64,000 bases of DNA, taken from positions 22,058,623-22,122,622 of the forward strand of contig NC_049909.1 in NCBI RefSeq assembly GCF_001411555.2. Direction: 5' to 3'. The translations under genes and the position numbers were made by a program. This DNA is from Juglans regia. Lineage: Eukaryota; Streptophyta; Magnoliopsida; Fagales; Juglandaceae. The notes under the pieces were generated by a model. It was not told where the DNA came from, did not search any database, and saw only the letters and a list, made by a program, of their open reading frames with translations. This document shows, one piece after another, positions 11,762 through 25,183 of the stretch. Positions within the stretch are counted from its first letter, which is position 1; every line of letters begins with the position of its first letter.

Positions 11762-14692
11762 ATGTCAATCCAGGATTCAGCAGTACTTCCTGCCTCAATC
11801 CAAAATATTGCCACTCGTAACAAATCGAATCGCAGCTTGGCGGATTATCATCCTACCATTTGGGGTGTTCATTTCCTATCCTATGCTTCTGATGATCATG
11901 ACTCCAACATGGTAATATATATATATATACATATATATATTTATATATATAAGCGTCGACCTAGCTAGCTCTATCCTTTTTCGTGTTTACATGATATAAT
12001 ATACTGTGGTTGAGATGACCTAGCTAGCGCTTCAATTCGGTGAATTTGACGCCGTTAATTTACCCCCAACTTTTATTTCTAAAATGACTGGTCATGAATT
12101 TCTTATCCAATCTTTGATCTAACTTGCACCATAATTGCAAATAACAAAATATATAGTCATTGCTAAAGGATCTCGCAATCTTTTTTCACATTTTGGAATT
12201 AAAATTCTTCAAATTTTACTCGTGTAGGAAGCAGATGATAAAATTATGGAGCAACTCCAAGAATCGAAGGAAGAGTTGAAGAGAATGCTCATGGCTCCTA
12301 CTGAAACGCTTTCAGAAAAACTGGGCCTGATTGATGCAATTCAGCGCTTAGGTGTTTAATATCATTTTGAAAGTGAGATTGACAAAATTTTGCAGGAAGT
12401 GCACACGTACCCTCCTTGCTTTAATAACAGCGATAAGGACGATGACCTTAACCTTTGCATTATTGCTCTCTGGTTTCGATTGCTTAGACAACAAGGTTAT
12501 AATGTTTCATGTGGTACGTTCTCATTTGTCCTTCAAATTTTACAGTTTTTCTTCGTTGACAAATGTCTTATAACCAGCAGTACTACTAACGTTATCTTCA
12601 TATCATTAAATTACCATCAATTAGACTTTTGTTCTAATTAGGGCGGTTGATTACTAGGAAAACAAGGAGTAATTGGTGTGTCCAAGCTAGGTTTAATTCT
12701 TCTTGGCGCATTCAAATTAATGTTCATTCCGCATTAAGTAATCGCATCAGTTGATTTCTTTAATTTGTCTTTTGAGTGCTCATTAACATAGACGTAGTAA
12801 TTATGAAACAGATATTTTCACCGAGTTCAAAGATGAGAAAGGTGATTTCAAGGCATCCTTAATTTCTGACGTGAATGGCATGCTGAGTTTGTACGAGGCT
12901 GCACATCTTGGCTTACGTGGAGAAGATATTCTTGATGAAGCCCTTGCTTTTACCACCACTCATCTTGAGTCAGCTGTGAGTCATGATATCAAGGCGGCCA
13001 GTAATTTGCAAAAGAAAGTAACTCATGCTCTGAACCGGCCCATCCGTAAAGGATTACCGAGGTTAGAGGGAATCCATTACATCTCCATCTACCAGGAGGA
13101 AGATTCACACAACAAAACCCTGCTGAATTTTGCCAAGTTAGATTTTAATGTCGTACAAGCACAACACCAGAAAGAAGTATGCAACATTACAAAGTAAGTT
13201 CAAACTGCATGGTCATAAACCACATGATCGATTTTGAAGTACTTTACGTAATAGATGATCGATCGAGCAGTAGTACTGCATGCATGCATGATGGTAAAAG
13301 TGATCTATATACGAGGGGAAAAGCATTTTTTTGGGGTCCCTGGAGACTGTTGTAAATAGTTATACTAAAAAGTTGAGTTGAATGTTTTTCAGGTGGTGGA
13401 AAAACTTAGACTTTGCAACAAAGCTGCCTTATGCAAGAGACCGAATGGTAGAGTGCTGTTTTTGGGTCATGGGAGTGTACTTTGAACCGCAATATTCCCT
13501 TGCAAGAAAGATTCTGATAAAAGTAATAGTCATGACATCCATTATTGATGATACCTATGATGCCTTTGGTTCGTACGAAGAACTCGAGCTATTTACAGAA
13601 GCAATCGAAAGGTTACATGATGATATTCGGTCTTTAATTTCAGTTTCAATACGACATATTATTATATAATATAGGTAGTTTTTTTATCATAGTCCAACAA
13701 ATTAAAGATAAATAATGATCATAGGGAAATTCTCGTTATTTGCATTTTCAGATGGGATGTTAGCGCCATAGATCTACTTCCCGAGTATATGAAGCCAATT
13801 TATCGGGCATTGTTAGATATTTACGATGAAATTGAGGCTGAGACTGCAAAAGAGGGAAGATCATTCTGTGTGCATTATGCAAAGGAAGCAGTAAGCTAGC
13901 TCCCAATAATAATTATAGATTAATATTAATTAATAACTGAGAACCTTTTTTTTTTTTTTTTAATTCTTTTTTAACCGAATATATGATGCTTTACATGAAT
14001 TTATTTTTACTGTGTGCGTTGCAGATGAAAAAAGTAGTCCAAGCCTACCATGTGGAAGCCAAGTGGCGTCATGAAAGCTTCGTTCCAACGATGGAGGAGT
14101 ACATGCGTATTGCCCTAGTAACTTCAGCTTATTCAATGCTAGCCACAACTTCCTTAGTTGGCATGGGAAATATTGCAAACAGAGAGGTTTTTGAATGGAT
14201 CTCCAATGGCCCTAAAATCGTTACAGCTTCAACAATTATTTGCAGACTCATGGACGACATTGCCTCCCATAAGGTACAATAAACTCAACAATATTATCAT
14301 GACGTTTTTCCCTTCGACATTTCACCCACTACTTATATATAAGTAGGTACCTTTTATGTAACAATTAATGCACATTAATTTATGGGTACGTCCTGTAGTT
14401 TGAGCAAAAGAGAGGACATGTTGCCTCAGCGGTTGAGTGCTACATGAAACAGTATGGTGTTTCAGCAGAGGAAGAGGTATACGAACTGTTCCGAAAAGAA
14501 GTGTCCGATGCATGGAAAGATATCAATCAAGGGTTCCTCAAACCGACTGCTGTCCCGATCCCAGTCCTGGTGCGAGTTCTCAATTTTACTCGTGTAATCG
14601 ATGTTATTTACAAGGATGATGATGGATATACTAACTCTCATATGCTGAAAGATTATATTACCTCCTTGCTCGTCAATCCTCTTCTCATCTGA
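11762..14692 (+). pseudogene. Sesquiterpene synthase (TPS-a type), one premature stop at codon 94
   Basis: Seven exons: 11762-11911, 12228-12513, 12812-13193, 13393-13611, 13752-13890, 14025-14273, 14399-14692. Exon 4-6 sizes (219, 139, 249 bp) are those typical of this class. It would encode 572 residues. Motifs: N-terminal NRSLADYHPTIWG (degenerate RRX8W, no plastid peptide, so cytosolic type), RDR at about 288-290, metal-binding DDTYD at about 325-329, and NSE/DTE-type DDIASHKFE at about 469-477. Such enzymes cyclise farnesyl diphosphate; the product cannot be told from sequence. The only lesion is TAA at 12357-12359 inside [12 protein letters not shown], where the family usually has a serine; one base change (TCA to TAA) explains it. 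All splice sites are intact, so the loss is recent or limited to this allele. A hAT element lies just upstream of its core promoter. Confidence 0.9.
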
Positions 14693-15439
14693 TCACGATC
14701 GAGAATATGGATCTAATTAAGTGGTCCTTAATTCCCTGGTCAACTGAGTGCTAATACGTACGTACGTGTTTGAATTCCCTATGATATGTGTGCATGTAAA
14801 AAAAAATGAAGAAAAAAAGAGTAATATGCAGCTTGCTCCTGGCGCCTGTTAAATATTAATGCTTGTTTGTATTTTTTTTTTCTTGTATCATATGCAGGTT
14901 GTTTGTATTATATGCTTGTATGCAATAAATAAAAGGACCACAGTTATTGCTGTTCTTAGAAGTTAGAACTATATATATTTTCTGAAAGAATAATTATTTT
15001 AGATATATATATATATATAGGATTATCATGTAAATTCTCGATCGATCGGATCCCTTTACGTAACGATTTTGCAAGGCTTGCTCGGTCGTCCCTTTTCTTT
15101 CCTTCTTAGCTGAGCCTAACCTCCCAACTGCATGAACCAAAAAGTTATGAGACTGTTAGGCACAGTCGAGGAATATGGAGCTCCGACCATGATGTTCAGT
15201 AGAAGATGAATAACAATGAGTGTTTTTTACTTCAATTTGGTCTCATCAAATAATTAAAAACTATTAAGCTGACATGCACCCTTATGATCTAATTATCTTA
15301 GGTATTTTACACCTAAATTTAATAATAAAAAGAAAGGTACTGCATCCTCAAACTATTGAGAATTAGCAAATAGTATTTTACATTTTTTTCTTGTATGATA
15401 TATATATATACACACACACGGGAACGGCCTCGGGTGCGT
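14693..15439. other. 3' flank of the terpene synthase
   Basis: Contains the 3' untranslated region, with AATAAA at 14924-14929, then low-complexity AT sequence and (TA)n/(CA)n tracts near 15010 and 15402. No gene seen. Confidence 0.5.
14924..14929 (+). terminator. Putative polyadenylation signal of the terpene synthase
   Basis: AATAAA about 230 bp after the stop codon, preceded by repeated TTGTAT-type far-upstream words. Confidence 0.45.
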
Positions 15440-16259
15440 TAGTCCTGAGGTGCATCTGACATAATGATTTAAATAAAATAAAAAAAGTACAAAATTCAGT
15501 AGCTTATTTGTCTGAAAAAATAAAATACAAGGTTAAAAAAGATAAAAAATCAAGATTAAAAAAAAAAATCTAAATTTCAGCAAAGTATGAGCATTGGTCT
15601 GCATCCATATTGGATTATCGATTTACTCTTTATATAACAATAAAATATTATTAATTTAATATTAAAGGTCTTTTAGTAAAATATGATCCTTCATTAAATT
15701 CTACAAGACAGTTACGCGTCAAATGGTCAAGGGTCTTAAGGACCTTTTGGTAAAACAATATCATTTATTAAATTCTAAAATGGAGGTACATGTCAAATGG
15801 TCAAGGGTTTTACGGGCCTTTTGGTAAAACAAGACTTAATGAAAAAATAACAAAAGTTAATAGAAAAACAACAAAAGTTACTATTCACAGTTAGATTTCT
15901 TTAAAAAAAAAAAAAAAGGCTGGTACCCCAATTTTATTAATAGCCCTCACTTGTGACGGAAGAAAACCATGGTTATAACCAAACACTTAGGTGATACAAA
16001 TAAACAATCAATCAAAACCATGGTATCAAAAAGACCTAAACAATCAATCAAAATAAAACATTAATCACTATTGTTCAAATTACAATAACAAAAACAGAAC
16101 CAACCCCATAAACAAACCAACACTTGCAAAAAGAGCACACAAACAAATAATAATATCCAATGAGTAAAAGAAAACGACAGAAAACCAAACTTACTAAGGA
16201 AGAACCTATGAGATGCGAAGATAATGAATTACATTTAGATAACCACTTATTATAATAGA

Positions 16260-16299
<40 letters not shown>

Positions 16300-17808
16300 T
16301 TTAGTGTTAATTAACATATTTGGGGAATTACATCAGATCTACCTGCATGCAAGCAAGGAATTGCCTTAATTCCTAACAGCCTATATAGCTAGTCTATATA
16401 TATGGCATCCAATCATAGGGACTTATAACTACAATAATTAAAGATTGATATTCCTCCTCTAAATTATTTATCCTATCACCCTCAAAAGCTTCCCACCAAT
16501 GGATGATCTAGATCATGTTTTCAGAAATGAATAGCCCATACCACCAATAATTAACTGCCGAAGAGAAATGAAGGAACAAGATCGAAACAAACATGAAGGT
16601 ACTGTACCAGAAGTGAATGATCGTAATGAAGATCAAATACCTGCATATATCCATGGCACCTTAAACAACAAAAGAGGCCATCATATGTTGTGATTGATGC
16701 AGGCCTAGGCTCCACTGCTTGTCCTCCCAATCAAGAATCTAGCAGACTAAAGTTGTTTCATCAGTAAGTCAAAGACGGTTTGCAGTGGCTAGCTGCTTGG
16801 GTGGGTCCTTTGATAAAAAGGTCGAGATGGCTATGAGCTGATTTAGATAGTGAGATGAGATGGTTTTAGATGAGTTAAATAAAATATTATTTTTTAATAT
16901 TATTATTATTATTTTGATATTTAAAAAAAGTGAATTATTAATTATATTTTATATGGGTATTTAAAAAAATAATAAACAATGAGATGAGATGAAACCATCT
17001 CTTAATCTTTGGCATGCTTAACTTGTTTTTCACATTTAATCTATGCCTTTCTAGTTGTTTGGATCTAAGGTTTCCAGTACAGAAGCATGAATTATTATTT
17101 TGATAAAAGGTGGGCCTATCCTTTTGAGGTGATGGGGAAACTTATCAATGTCTGATTAGTGTGTAAAAGGTATTAAGATTGGAAAATTCATGTGATGGAT
17201 TCCAATAATAAATTTGTACCAACTTGAGCCTCACTTTTGTAGCCACAAAGACAGCTTGATCAGAATTTGCTCCATATGAATTGGTTTTTTTATTTTAAAC
17301 CTATTCATTAAAAAAAAAAAAACTAATTAGTATCCGAATGACATACCATATACAATTCTTACATGATAAGATTTGATTGGTAAGATTCAAATTTTTAAAT
17401 TTTTCCTGCAAATCAAATTATACTATAATATAATAGTATAAGGATGTATCCTAAGTAATATATATAGAGCCGGTCTCGGATGAATCGGAGAATTACTACA
17501 TGTCACTTATAAACTTGTCTCTCAATACATCTAAAATCCCCAAAGATTTCGAAAACAATAATCAATCTTATATTTTCCAAATAGACACATAATAATCTTC
17601 CCAAAGTCATCACTATATTAATAACATAAACCTAAGGGGCCACAATCTCCCGATAGTCTCAACATAAATGACTGATAAATCTGTAAGTCTTACTAAACCA
17701 AAAACATAAACATATCTAAAAGACATCAGAAATCTTTCTGTTAATAGTAGTACCCTAAGCTGCCCAACACCCTATCCTCAGCTTAGCCTTGATCACAATT
17801 TATATTCC
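15440..17808. repeat. Tandem duplication, copy 1 (2.37 kb)
   Basis: Direct repeat of 17809-20193, highly similar along its whole length apart from microsatellite length and scattered substitutions. Each junction has TAGTCCT (15440, 17809, 20194), so short direct homology may mark the breakpoints. Contents: AT-rich sequence, a (TA)n tract (16260-16297), a GATGAGATG-type MITE (about 16842-17004), and low-copy-looking sequence at 16490-16800. The only ORF, on the minus strand near 16075-16317, is mostly microsatellite translation and is not credible. Confidence 0.92.
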
Positions 17809-18630
17809 TAGTCCTAAGGTGCACCTGATATAATGATTTAAATAAAAAAAAAAAAGTAAAAAATTCAGTAGCTTATTTGTCTGGGAAAATAAAATACAAG
17901 GTTAAAAAAGATAAAAAATCAAGATTAAAAAAAAAATCTAAATTTCAGCAAAGTATCAGCATTGGTCTGCATCCATATTGGATTATCTATTTACTCTTTA
18001 TATAACAATAAAATATTATTAATTTAATATTAAAGGTATTTCGGTAAAACATGATCATTCATTAAATTCTATAAGGCAGTTACGCGTCAAATGGTCAAGG
18101 GTCTTAAGGACTTTTTGGTGAAAAAATATCATTTATTAAATTCTAAAATGGAGGTACATGTCAAATGGTCAAGGGTTTTACAGGCCTTTTGGTAAAACAA
18201 GACTTAATGAAAAAATAACAAAAGTTAATAGAAAAACAACAAAAGTTACTATTCACAGTTAGATTTCTTTAAAAAAAAAAAAAAAAGGCCGGTACCTCAA
18301 TTTTATTGATAGCCATCACTTGTGATAGAAGAAAACCATGGTTATAACCAAACACTTAGGTGATACAAATAAACATAAAACCAAAACCATGGTATCAAAA
18401 AGACCTAAACAACCAATCAAAATAAAACATTAATCACTATTGTTCAAATTACAATAACAAAAACAGAACGAACCCCATAAACAAACCAACACTTGCAAAA
18501 ATAGCACACAAACAAATAATAATATCCAATGAGTAAAAGAAAACCACAGAAAACCAAACTTACTAAGGAAGAACCTATGACATGCGAAGATAATGAATTA
18601 CATTTAGATAACCATTTATTATAATAGAGA

Positions 18631-18680
<50 letters not shown>

Positions 18681-20193
18681 TTTAGTGTTAATTAACATAT
18701 TTGGGGAATTACATCAGATCTACCTGCATGCAAGCAAGGAATTGCCTTAATTCCTAACAGCCTATATAGCTAGTCTATATATATGGCATCCAATCATAGG
18801 GACTTATAACAAAAATAATTAAAGATTGATATTCCTCCTCCAAATTATTTATCCTATCAACCTCAAAAGCTTCCCACCAATGGATGATCTAGATCATGTT
18901 TTCAGAAATGAATAGCCCATACCACCAATAATTAACTGCCGAAGAGAAATGAAGAAACAAGATCGAAACAAACATGCAGGTACTGTACCAGAAGTGAATG
19001 ATCGTAATGAAGATCAAATACCTGCATATATTCATGGCACCTTAAACAACAAAAGAGGCCATCATATGTTGTGATTGATGCAGGCCTAGGCTCCACTGCT
19101 TGTCCTCCTGATCAAGAATCTAGCAGACTAAAGTTGTTTCATCAGTAAGTCAAAGACGGTTTGCAGTGGCTAGCTGCTTGGGTGGGTCCTTTGATAAAAA
19201 GGTCGAGATGGCTATGAGCTGGTTTAGATAGTGAGATGAGATGATTTTAGATGAGTTAAATAAAATATTATTTTTTAATATTATTATTATTATTTTGATA
19301 TTGAAAAAAATTTAATTATTAATTATATTTTATATGGATATTTAAAAAAATAGTAAACAATGAGATAAGATAAAACCATCTCTTAATCTTTGGCATGCTT
19401 AACTTGTTTTTCACATTTAATCTATGCCTTTCTAGTTGTTTGGATCTATGGTTTCCAGTACAGAAAGCATGAATTATTATTTTGATAAAAGGAGGGCCTA
19501 TCCTTTTGTGGTGATGGAAACTTATCAATGTCTGATTAGTGTGTAAAAGGTATTAAGATTGGAAAATTCATGTGATGGATTCCAATAATAAATTTGTACC
19601 AACTTGAGCCTCACTTTTGTAGCCACAAAGACAGCTTGATCAGAATTTGCTCCATATGAATTGGTTTTTTTATTTTAAACCTATTCATTAAAAAAAAAAA
19701 AAAAAAACTAATTAGTATCCGAATGACATACCATATACAATTCTTACATGATAAGATTTGATTGGTAAGATTCAAATTTTTAAATTTTTCCTGCAAATCA
19801 AATTATACTATAATATAATAGTATAAGGATGTATCCTAAGTAATATATATAGAGCCGGTCTCGGATGAATCGGAGAATTACTACATGTCACTTATAAACT
19901 TGTCTCTCAATACATCTAAAATCCCCAAAGATTTCGAAAACAATAATCAATCTTATATTTTCCAAATAGACACATAATAATCTTCCCAAAGTCATCACTA
20001 TATTAATAACATAAACCTAAGGGGCCACAATCTCCCGATAGTCTCAACATAAATGACTGATAAATCTGTAAGTCTTACTAAACCAAAAACATAAACATAT
20101 CTAAAAGACATCAGAAATCTTTCTGTTAATAGTAGTACCCTAAGCTGCCCAACACCCTATCCTCAGCTTAGCCTTGATCACAATTTATATTCC
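17809..20193. repeat. Tandem duplication, copy 2 (2.38 kb)
   Basis: Second copy of the block, same orientation; its (GT)n(TA)n tract is at 18629-18677 and its MITE copy at about 19222-19386. No coding sequence recognised. Confidence 0.92.
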
Positions 20194-20470
20194 TAGTCCT
20201 CACCTGAACCATCCACAGCGTCTGAAAAATGTTTGGAGATAAGGGGTTAGTTATCAACAACTCAGTAAGCAGAGAACGTATACTAGTATATAAACATGAG
20301 TATCTTCACAGAGTTTGGAATGCATAAACAAAACATTTCAGTTTCAATATGCAGATCTCAAAATGCATACTATCAGAAAATCAGAGCAACATTTCAAACC
20401 GTTCATATTCAAAACCAACTCTTCATATTGAAAGATCCATTTGGCATAACATGACTGAACATTTTTATCT
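20194..20470. repeat. Unclassified repetitive sequence, left part
   Basis: Sequence interrupted by the MULE-like element and continuing at 25184. Words such as ATCAGAGCAAC and CATTTCA recur on both sides. May be part of an LTR of an older retroelement; ends not found. Confidence 0.35.
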
Positions 20471-23455
20471 TATCGTATTGAAAAAGTCTACCCAGCTTCC
20501 GATTTGTGGGTCGCACACCACACTCCTGATGTAGCGAACCCAGTTCGAAAGCCACATCACGGTTCTGCAAAGCAAGACCCTCACTCTCCCTCACCCAAAC
20601 GAACGAAATCCCCCCCACCCTCACTCTTCCATCTCTGCGAAACCATCTATCCTCACTCTCCCTTCTCTACCCTTTCCCACACACACACTCTACCTTCTCT
20701 GCAAAGCCCCCCCTCACCTAGACCAAGCCCCCAGCAAAAGTGAGTTCTCTCTCTCTCTCTCTAACTCTTAGTTTGTGTAATATCTTTGATTGATTAGATT
20801 CCTATAGATTTAACTAAGACAATTAAGATCTTGAATAGCCGCTAGATGCATAGTGAATATAAATGCACATAGATACATTCTTCATCTGCGTTGTAACGCT
20901 TATTGCATCAAAAGTCCCTTTCAGTGATGATCCTAAGATGCTTAGGCTTGTGAGTTTGCTCTGAATCTTTTCTTGACAGTAATTACATTGGCTTGTGAAC
21001 AGTTGGGCATTTAAATTTGTTATTGTCTTGTTTTAGGTTTGATTTTAAAATTAGCAACTATTTTATTAATGAAATTTGTGTTGGATGCCAGCTACCACAT
21101 AGGTAAGTTTTAATGAGTTGTGTAATTATGAAGAATTTCTCATTTGAAGAAAACAAATAAATCATAAAGCCTTTGCTCAACTTGCTTTTGTACTTGGTCT
21201 TTTTAACTACCAAAATGAAAAAAAAAAAAAAAATCCTCTATCTTTGGATTGGTAGTTGATTACCTAGGCTTGGCTCTGGTGGTAATTGGTATCATGGTGG
21301 AATTGGATTAAGGTATTTTGTAGCTTTGGAACTTTTTATAACATAAGAGAAGTAGAAAGAATCATGAAGAATGGTGTCATGCCTCTATTTCATTTGTGGC
21401 TTTCCTTGAGTAATGTGTATTTTGCATTTTCAACAATTGAATCTGTGCACGAGTGGAAGGGAGAGGTAGGAGCTGCATTTCCCTCCAATGATAATACCAT
21501 TTGAATATACATAAAATTAGAAAACAACCTTACAGTCCTTTGCTTTTCATTCCAATTTAGACTTTTTACACTCCATGAATTATGACTTCACTATATGTTT
21601 TGCAGCTTATTTCTGCTATGCATATTGTTGGTTGACAGATTTAGATTTAGAATCAGAGATTACCATACTGCAACTATAGATGGAGAGAAAAACTGAATTG
21701 TTAAGGAGGAAGATTTTCAAAAGAGAGAGGAAGAGATTTGGAAGAGAGAGTTGGGACTCCACAACAATCAAGTCGAGCTTCGAAGGCAAGAAGCAAATAT
21801 GTAGCGGTTCGTGTGTATTGAGATCATAGTGAAGCCCCAACTAATTGGGATACATCGACCAACCAGTTGATGACTTTGTTATTAGAGGGACTTAGTGTTT
21901 GTAAGGCAGAAAAATTATTGGGAAATCTGTTGGGTTGTTTTTGGGTTTGTGTATTTTTTGTTGTTTTTCTATGGCTTGTTGGGTCATTAGGGGCTCTAAA
22001 AAATGGGCTAGGTGTTTTCTTGTATACATTTAGTGTACTTGGTAACTCATTTTGATATATATAATATTTTTACTTACAAGAAATTATTGGGAAATATGTT
22101 GTTAGTGACTTTATATTGTTGTTGGAAGGAATCGTTGAATGCAGTACTTTAGTGACTTTATTATTTTTAAACACTTTCATGTTAATTAAATTGGATTCAT
22201 TTCCACCAAAATCAGTAATTTTCTACAGTCAACCCAACAAGTAGCCAAATACATAACTCAATTCACTGATTTTAATGAATATGGTGGTGCTATCTTGTTC
22301 AGTAAATATCTGCAATATTTATGCATTTGATCCCTATCCCCCATCAATTATTTTCTGTGGAAACAAACTTTGGAGCTGGTATGAAGATAAAAAGCATTAA
22401 AATGATCCCACTTGTCTATATTCCAAATATGTGTGCTCTGTTTTTTAATGTATATATAATACATATAGTAATAACACACCACAACAGCAACCATTGTGCA
22501 GATTTTTTGATAAAATACATAAGGATATTTTTCTGAACAAGAGTGACAAAGTTCATGAGTTCAACAAGTTTCTTTAGTCAACCCAACAACAGAGTTGCAT
22601 CTTCAACTTCCTACAACAGTAGCCAAATGCATTTCAACTTTCTACAATCATTCCCAAATACATAAATAAAGAAATGCAACTTCAGCTTTCTCTAATCACT
22701 CCCAAATACATAAAGAAATGCATCTTCAGCTTATACAAAATGTAATACAAAATCACCCAACAGAACATCGTTTTTAGATTCCCAGAATCCGTGTATGTAC
22801 ATGTTTGATTACACCAAGCTACCAAAAATACAATAATTTACCAACGCCTCCAGATATCATATTAAATATTTGTGAATTGTGTATGTACACTTCCAGAACT
22901 ATTACACTTCCAAAAATAGCTAAAATACCAGAACTATTACACTTCCAAAAGGACCAAAAATACCAACACCAACAATACTATATTTTCCTAGTTACACTTC
23001 CTAGAACTATTACATTTCCAAAAATACCAACACCAACAATACCATATTTTCCTATGTACACTTCCAGAACTATTACACAAAATACCCAATGCCGCGATTA
23101 TCAACCCAACAACAAAGCCACACTCATATGCCGCTCATTTAGATTTCATCGTGTATGCTGCAATTACCCAATCCGCTGCACTGGAAACATAAAAGAAATG
23201 GTTATTGAATACGATTATCAACCCAACAACAAAGCCACCCTCAAAAGTGCTGCAATTCATGTTTCATAAAGGAAATTTTGCATGCATGAAAGAAACACAA
23301 CTTGAAAATTCTGGGCAATAAAGGAAAATGTTGCCATGTTTCATAAAGGAAAATATTGCAGTTCATGTTTTATTGTTGTAAATCTTCTCAGCTCTAATAT
23401 TAGTGCCAAAGATCACTACTTGAAAGAAACAAAAACTGTCCATATGGAAAATTTC

Positions 23456-23629
23456 AACCAAAGACAAGAAGTCGGCAAAATTTGGGACTAACAAAGCCAC
23501 CAAACTCACCAAGAAAACTAGCAACCATCTCAGCCAAAGGCAGTAGCTACCACCCGATAACTGCCTCTCCAATATCTCATAAACAGGGTTCATCATTATA
23601 GGTAAGGTAAAGAACAAATTCACACACAA
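23456..23629 (-). pseudogene. Captured fragment of an AAAP-family (AVT3/ANT1-like) amino-acid transporter
   Basis: The minus strand reads ...CVNLFFTLPIMMNPVYEIL then WLRWLLVFLVSLVALLVP and NFADFLSLV, a well-conserved transmembrane stretch of vacuolar/plastid-type amino-acid transporters in the AAAP family. Similarity stops sharply after FLSLV, and no other transporter exons were recognised. About 58 codons without internal stops. It lies inside the MULE-like element, so capture of a host gene piece is the simplest reading. Confidence 0.7.
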
Positions 23630-25032
23630 ATCAAGTTTATAACTTCCAGTATAAATCAGCTTTCTTTTCTTATATTACATAACAAGGCATATGAAATGTT
23701 GGAATGATTATAGGCAAATGTTAAGCTTGACACCAGTGTCTTTTGAACCCGCATCAAAGTTAGACTCAATGAACTTTTCTCATGCTTCTATCTTGGACAC
23801 TCAACCCCGTAAAATGAGGTAGGCAAGGATTAACACACAAGAGAAGTCAATTTCTTGACTTTTTCGAAAACACCTCATATAGTTTAAATGCAATGACCAT
23901 TCTAGTTTGCCTCACAAAAAAGATTTCTCATGATGTATTTAGTTTGAAACCATAGACAGTCACTGTAAAGAAAAAAATATCCCACCTCCTTTTTTTGGAA
24001 CAATGAAAAGTTACCCCCAAATTCTAACAAGGGCCTTTATAATAAGTAAAACTAATTTTGTAATTGTTCTTAAAATACTGAAATTGATTCTCTTCTACCT
24101 TTTTCCTTCCTGGTCTATCCATCCCCACACATGCTACGAAAGCATATCCCATAATTTTACGTTTTATTTTTCTTTCTAGCTGCCAAGCTCCATTTATTTC
24201 AAATGTAGTTTTTCTACTAAACCCATCTAAGCTCAGCAACAAAGAGAATAAAGGATTTTTACATCTGTAATTTAACTGTTTCCAATTAAAACTTTTTTAT
24301 GAGAACAAACCGAACAAAGTGCACAAAAAATATTATAAAAAAAATGAGAATAAGATTAAGAAATGGAAGAAAAGAATCACACTATATCTTAGCACTATGG
24401 CCTGGGAAAAACTTGTTTATTCCAGAAGCTATAACGTACCTTCAAGGAACACTTCGATTTCTCAAAATAGGTTATATAAGCTATTCAGAAACTGGTATGT
24501 GTGCTACAGGCAGTACGATTGTAATGCTTAGTTGAAATTTTGAAACCAGTGAAATGACAATGATACCGTAAATGATCAGGAAACATGGATCTGCCACCCA
24601 CTTGATAAAATAGAAAAAATAAAAAAAAATCCCAGTTATTATTTGAGTATACAACATCAACAACCCAAAAAATCCATAAAACACAGATCAAACAAACGCC
24701 AAAATCCCAGATCCATTCAACACAAAAATACACAATATGAGTAATGCTAGAAATGAAGAGATGAAACGAAAATATAAAAATAAAAACCATTTTCTTTCAT
24801 TTCTTACCCTTATTGACAGAGCCAGACGACACACGACGACAGTGGGTGCCGGCAGGAAGAATACCAGTGGAGGAATGAAGCTATGCGAAAATGGTGAAGC
24901 CGGAGAAGCTTCGAACTTTTGTTAGCCTTGATAGTAGACCCATATGGTGCTGAAGTGATGGAGCCACACGATGCGAGCGCAGGGTGAGGCTGGCGAAAGG
25001 AGGACGAGCTAGAGAACGCGGGGGGAGGGTCT

Positions 25033-25066
25033 GAAATTGAAATTGAAATTGAAATTGAAATTGAAT
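25033..25066. repeat. (GAAATT)n hexanucleotide repeat
   Basis: About five perfect copies of GAAATT near the right end of the MULE-like element. Confidence 0.9.
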
Positions 25067-25183
25067 GTTATTGAACTATTATGAAATGCCCGTTTAAACT
25101 TTAAAAAAAAAAAAAGCCACGTAGGCTGGAGTGCGGAAGCTGAGTAAACAGTGGGAAGCTGTGTAGTATAACTCTATCGTATT

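Larger units (their letters stand above)
20480..25174. mobile_element. MULE-like DNA element carrying host gene fragments (Pack-MULE candidate)
   Basis: A 9-bp direct repeat TATCGTATT flanks it at 20471-20479 and 25175-25183, the length expected for Mutator-like elements. The ends are imperfect inverted repeats: both start GA and share CTAC(C/A)CAGCTTCC and a later ACTCC. I see no transposase. The interior holds a transporter gene fragment (23456-23629, minus), a CT-rich leader-like segment followed by a good donor (20560-20750, plus), and a GC-richer segment near 24790-25020. Internal direct repeats at 22885-23250 give a spurious ORF. Confidence 0.7.

Noticed and set aside
16075..18698. Two similar minus-strand ORFs with YIYIYIY runs
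   Set aside because: They are translations of (TA)n microsatellites within the tandem repeat and their flanks; no family resemblance.
22805..23269. 154-codon plus-strand ORF with repeated RTITLPKI and YQPNNKATL
   Set aside because: Produced by short direct repeats inside the MULE-like element; composition and repetition do not look like a protein under selection.
24024..24925. Further captured exons in the MULE-like element (including a short ATG frame on the minus strand near 24930)
   Set aside because: GC-richer composition and a donor-like site are suggestive, but I cannot match any of it to a known family.
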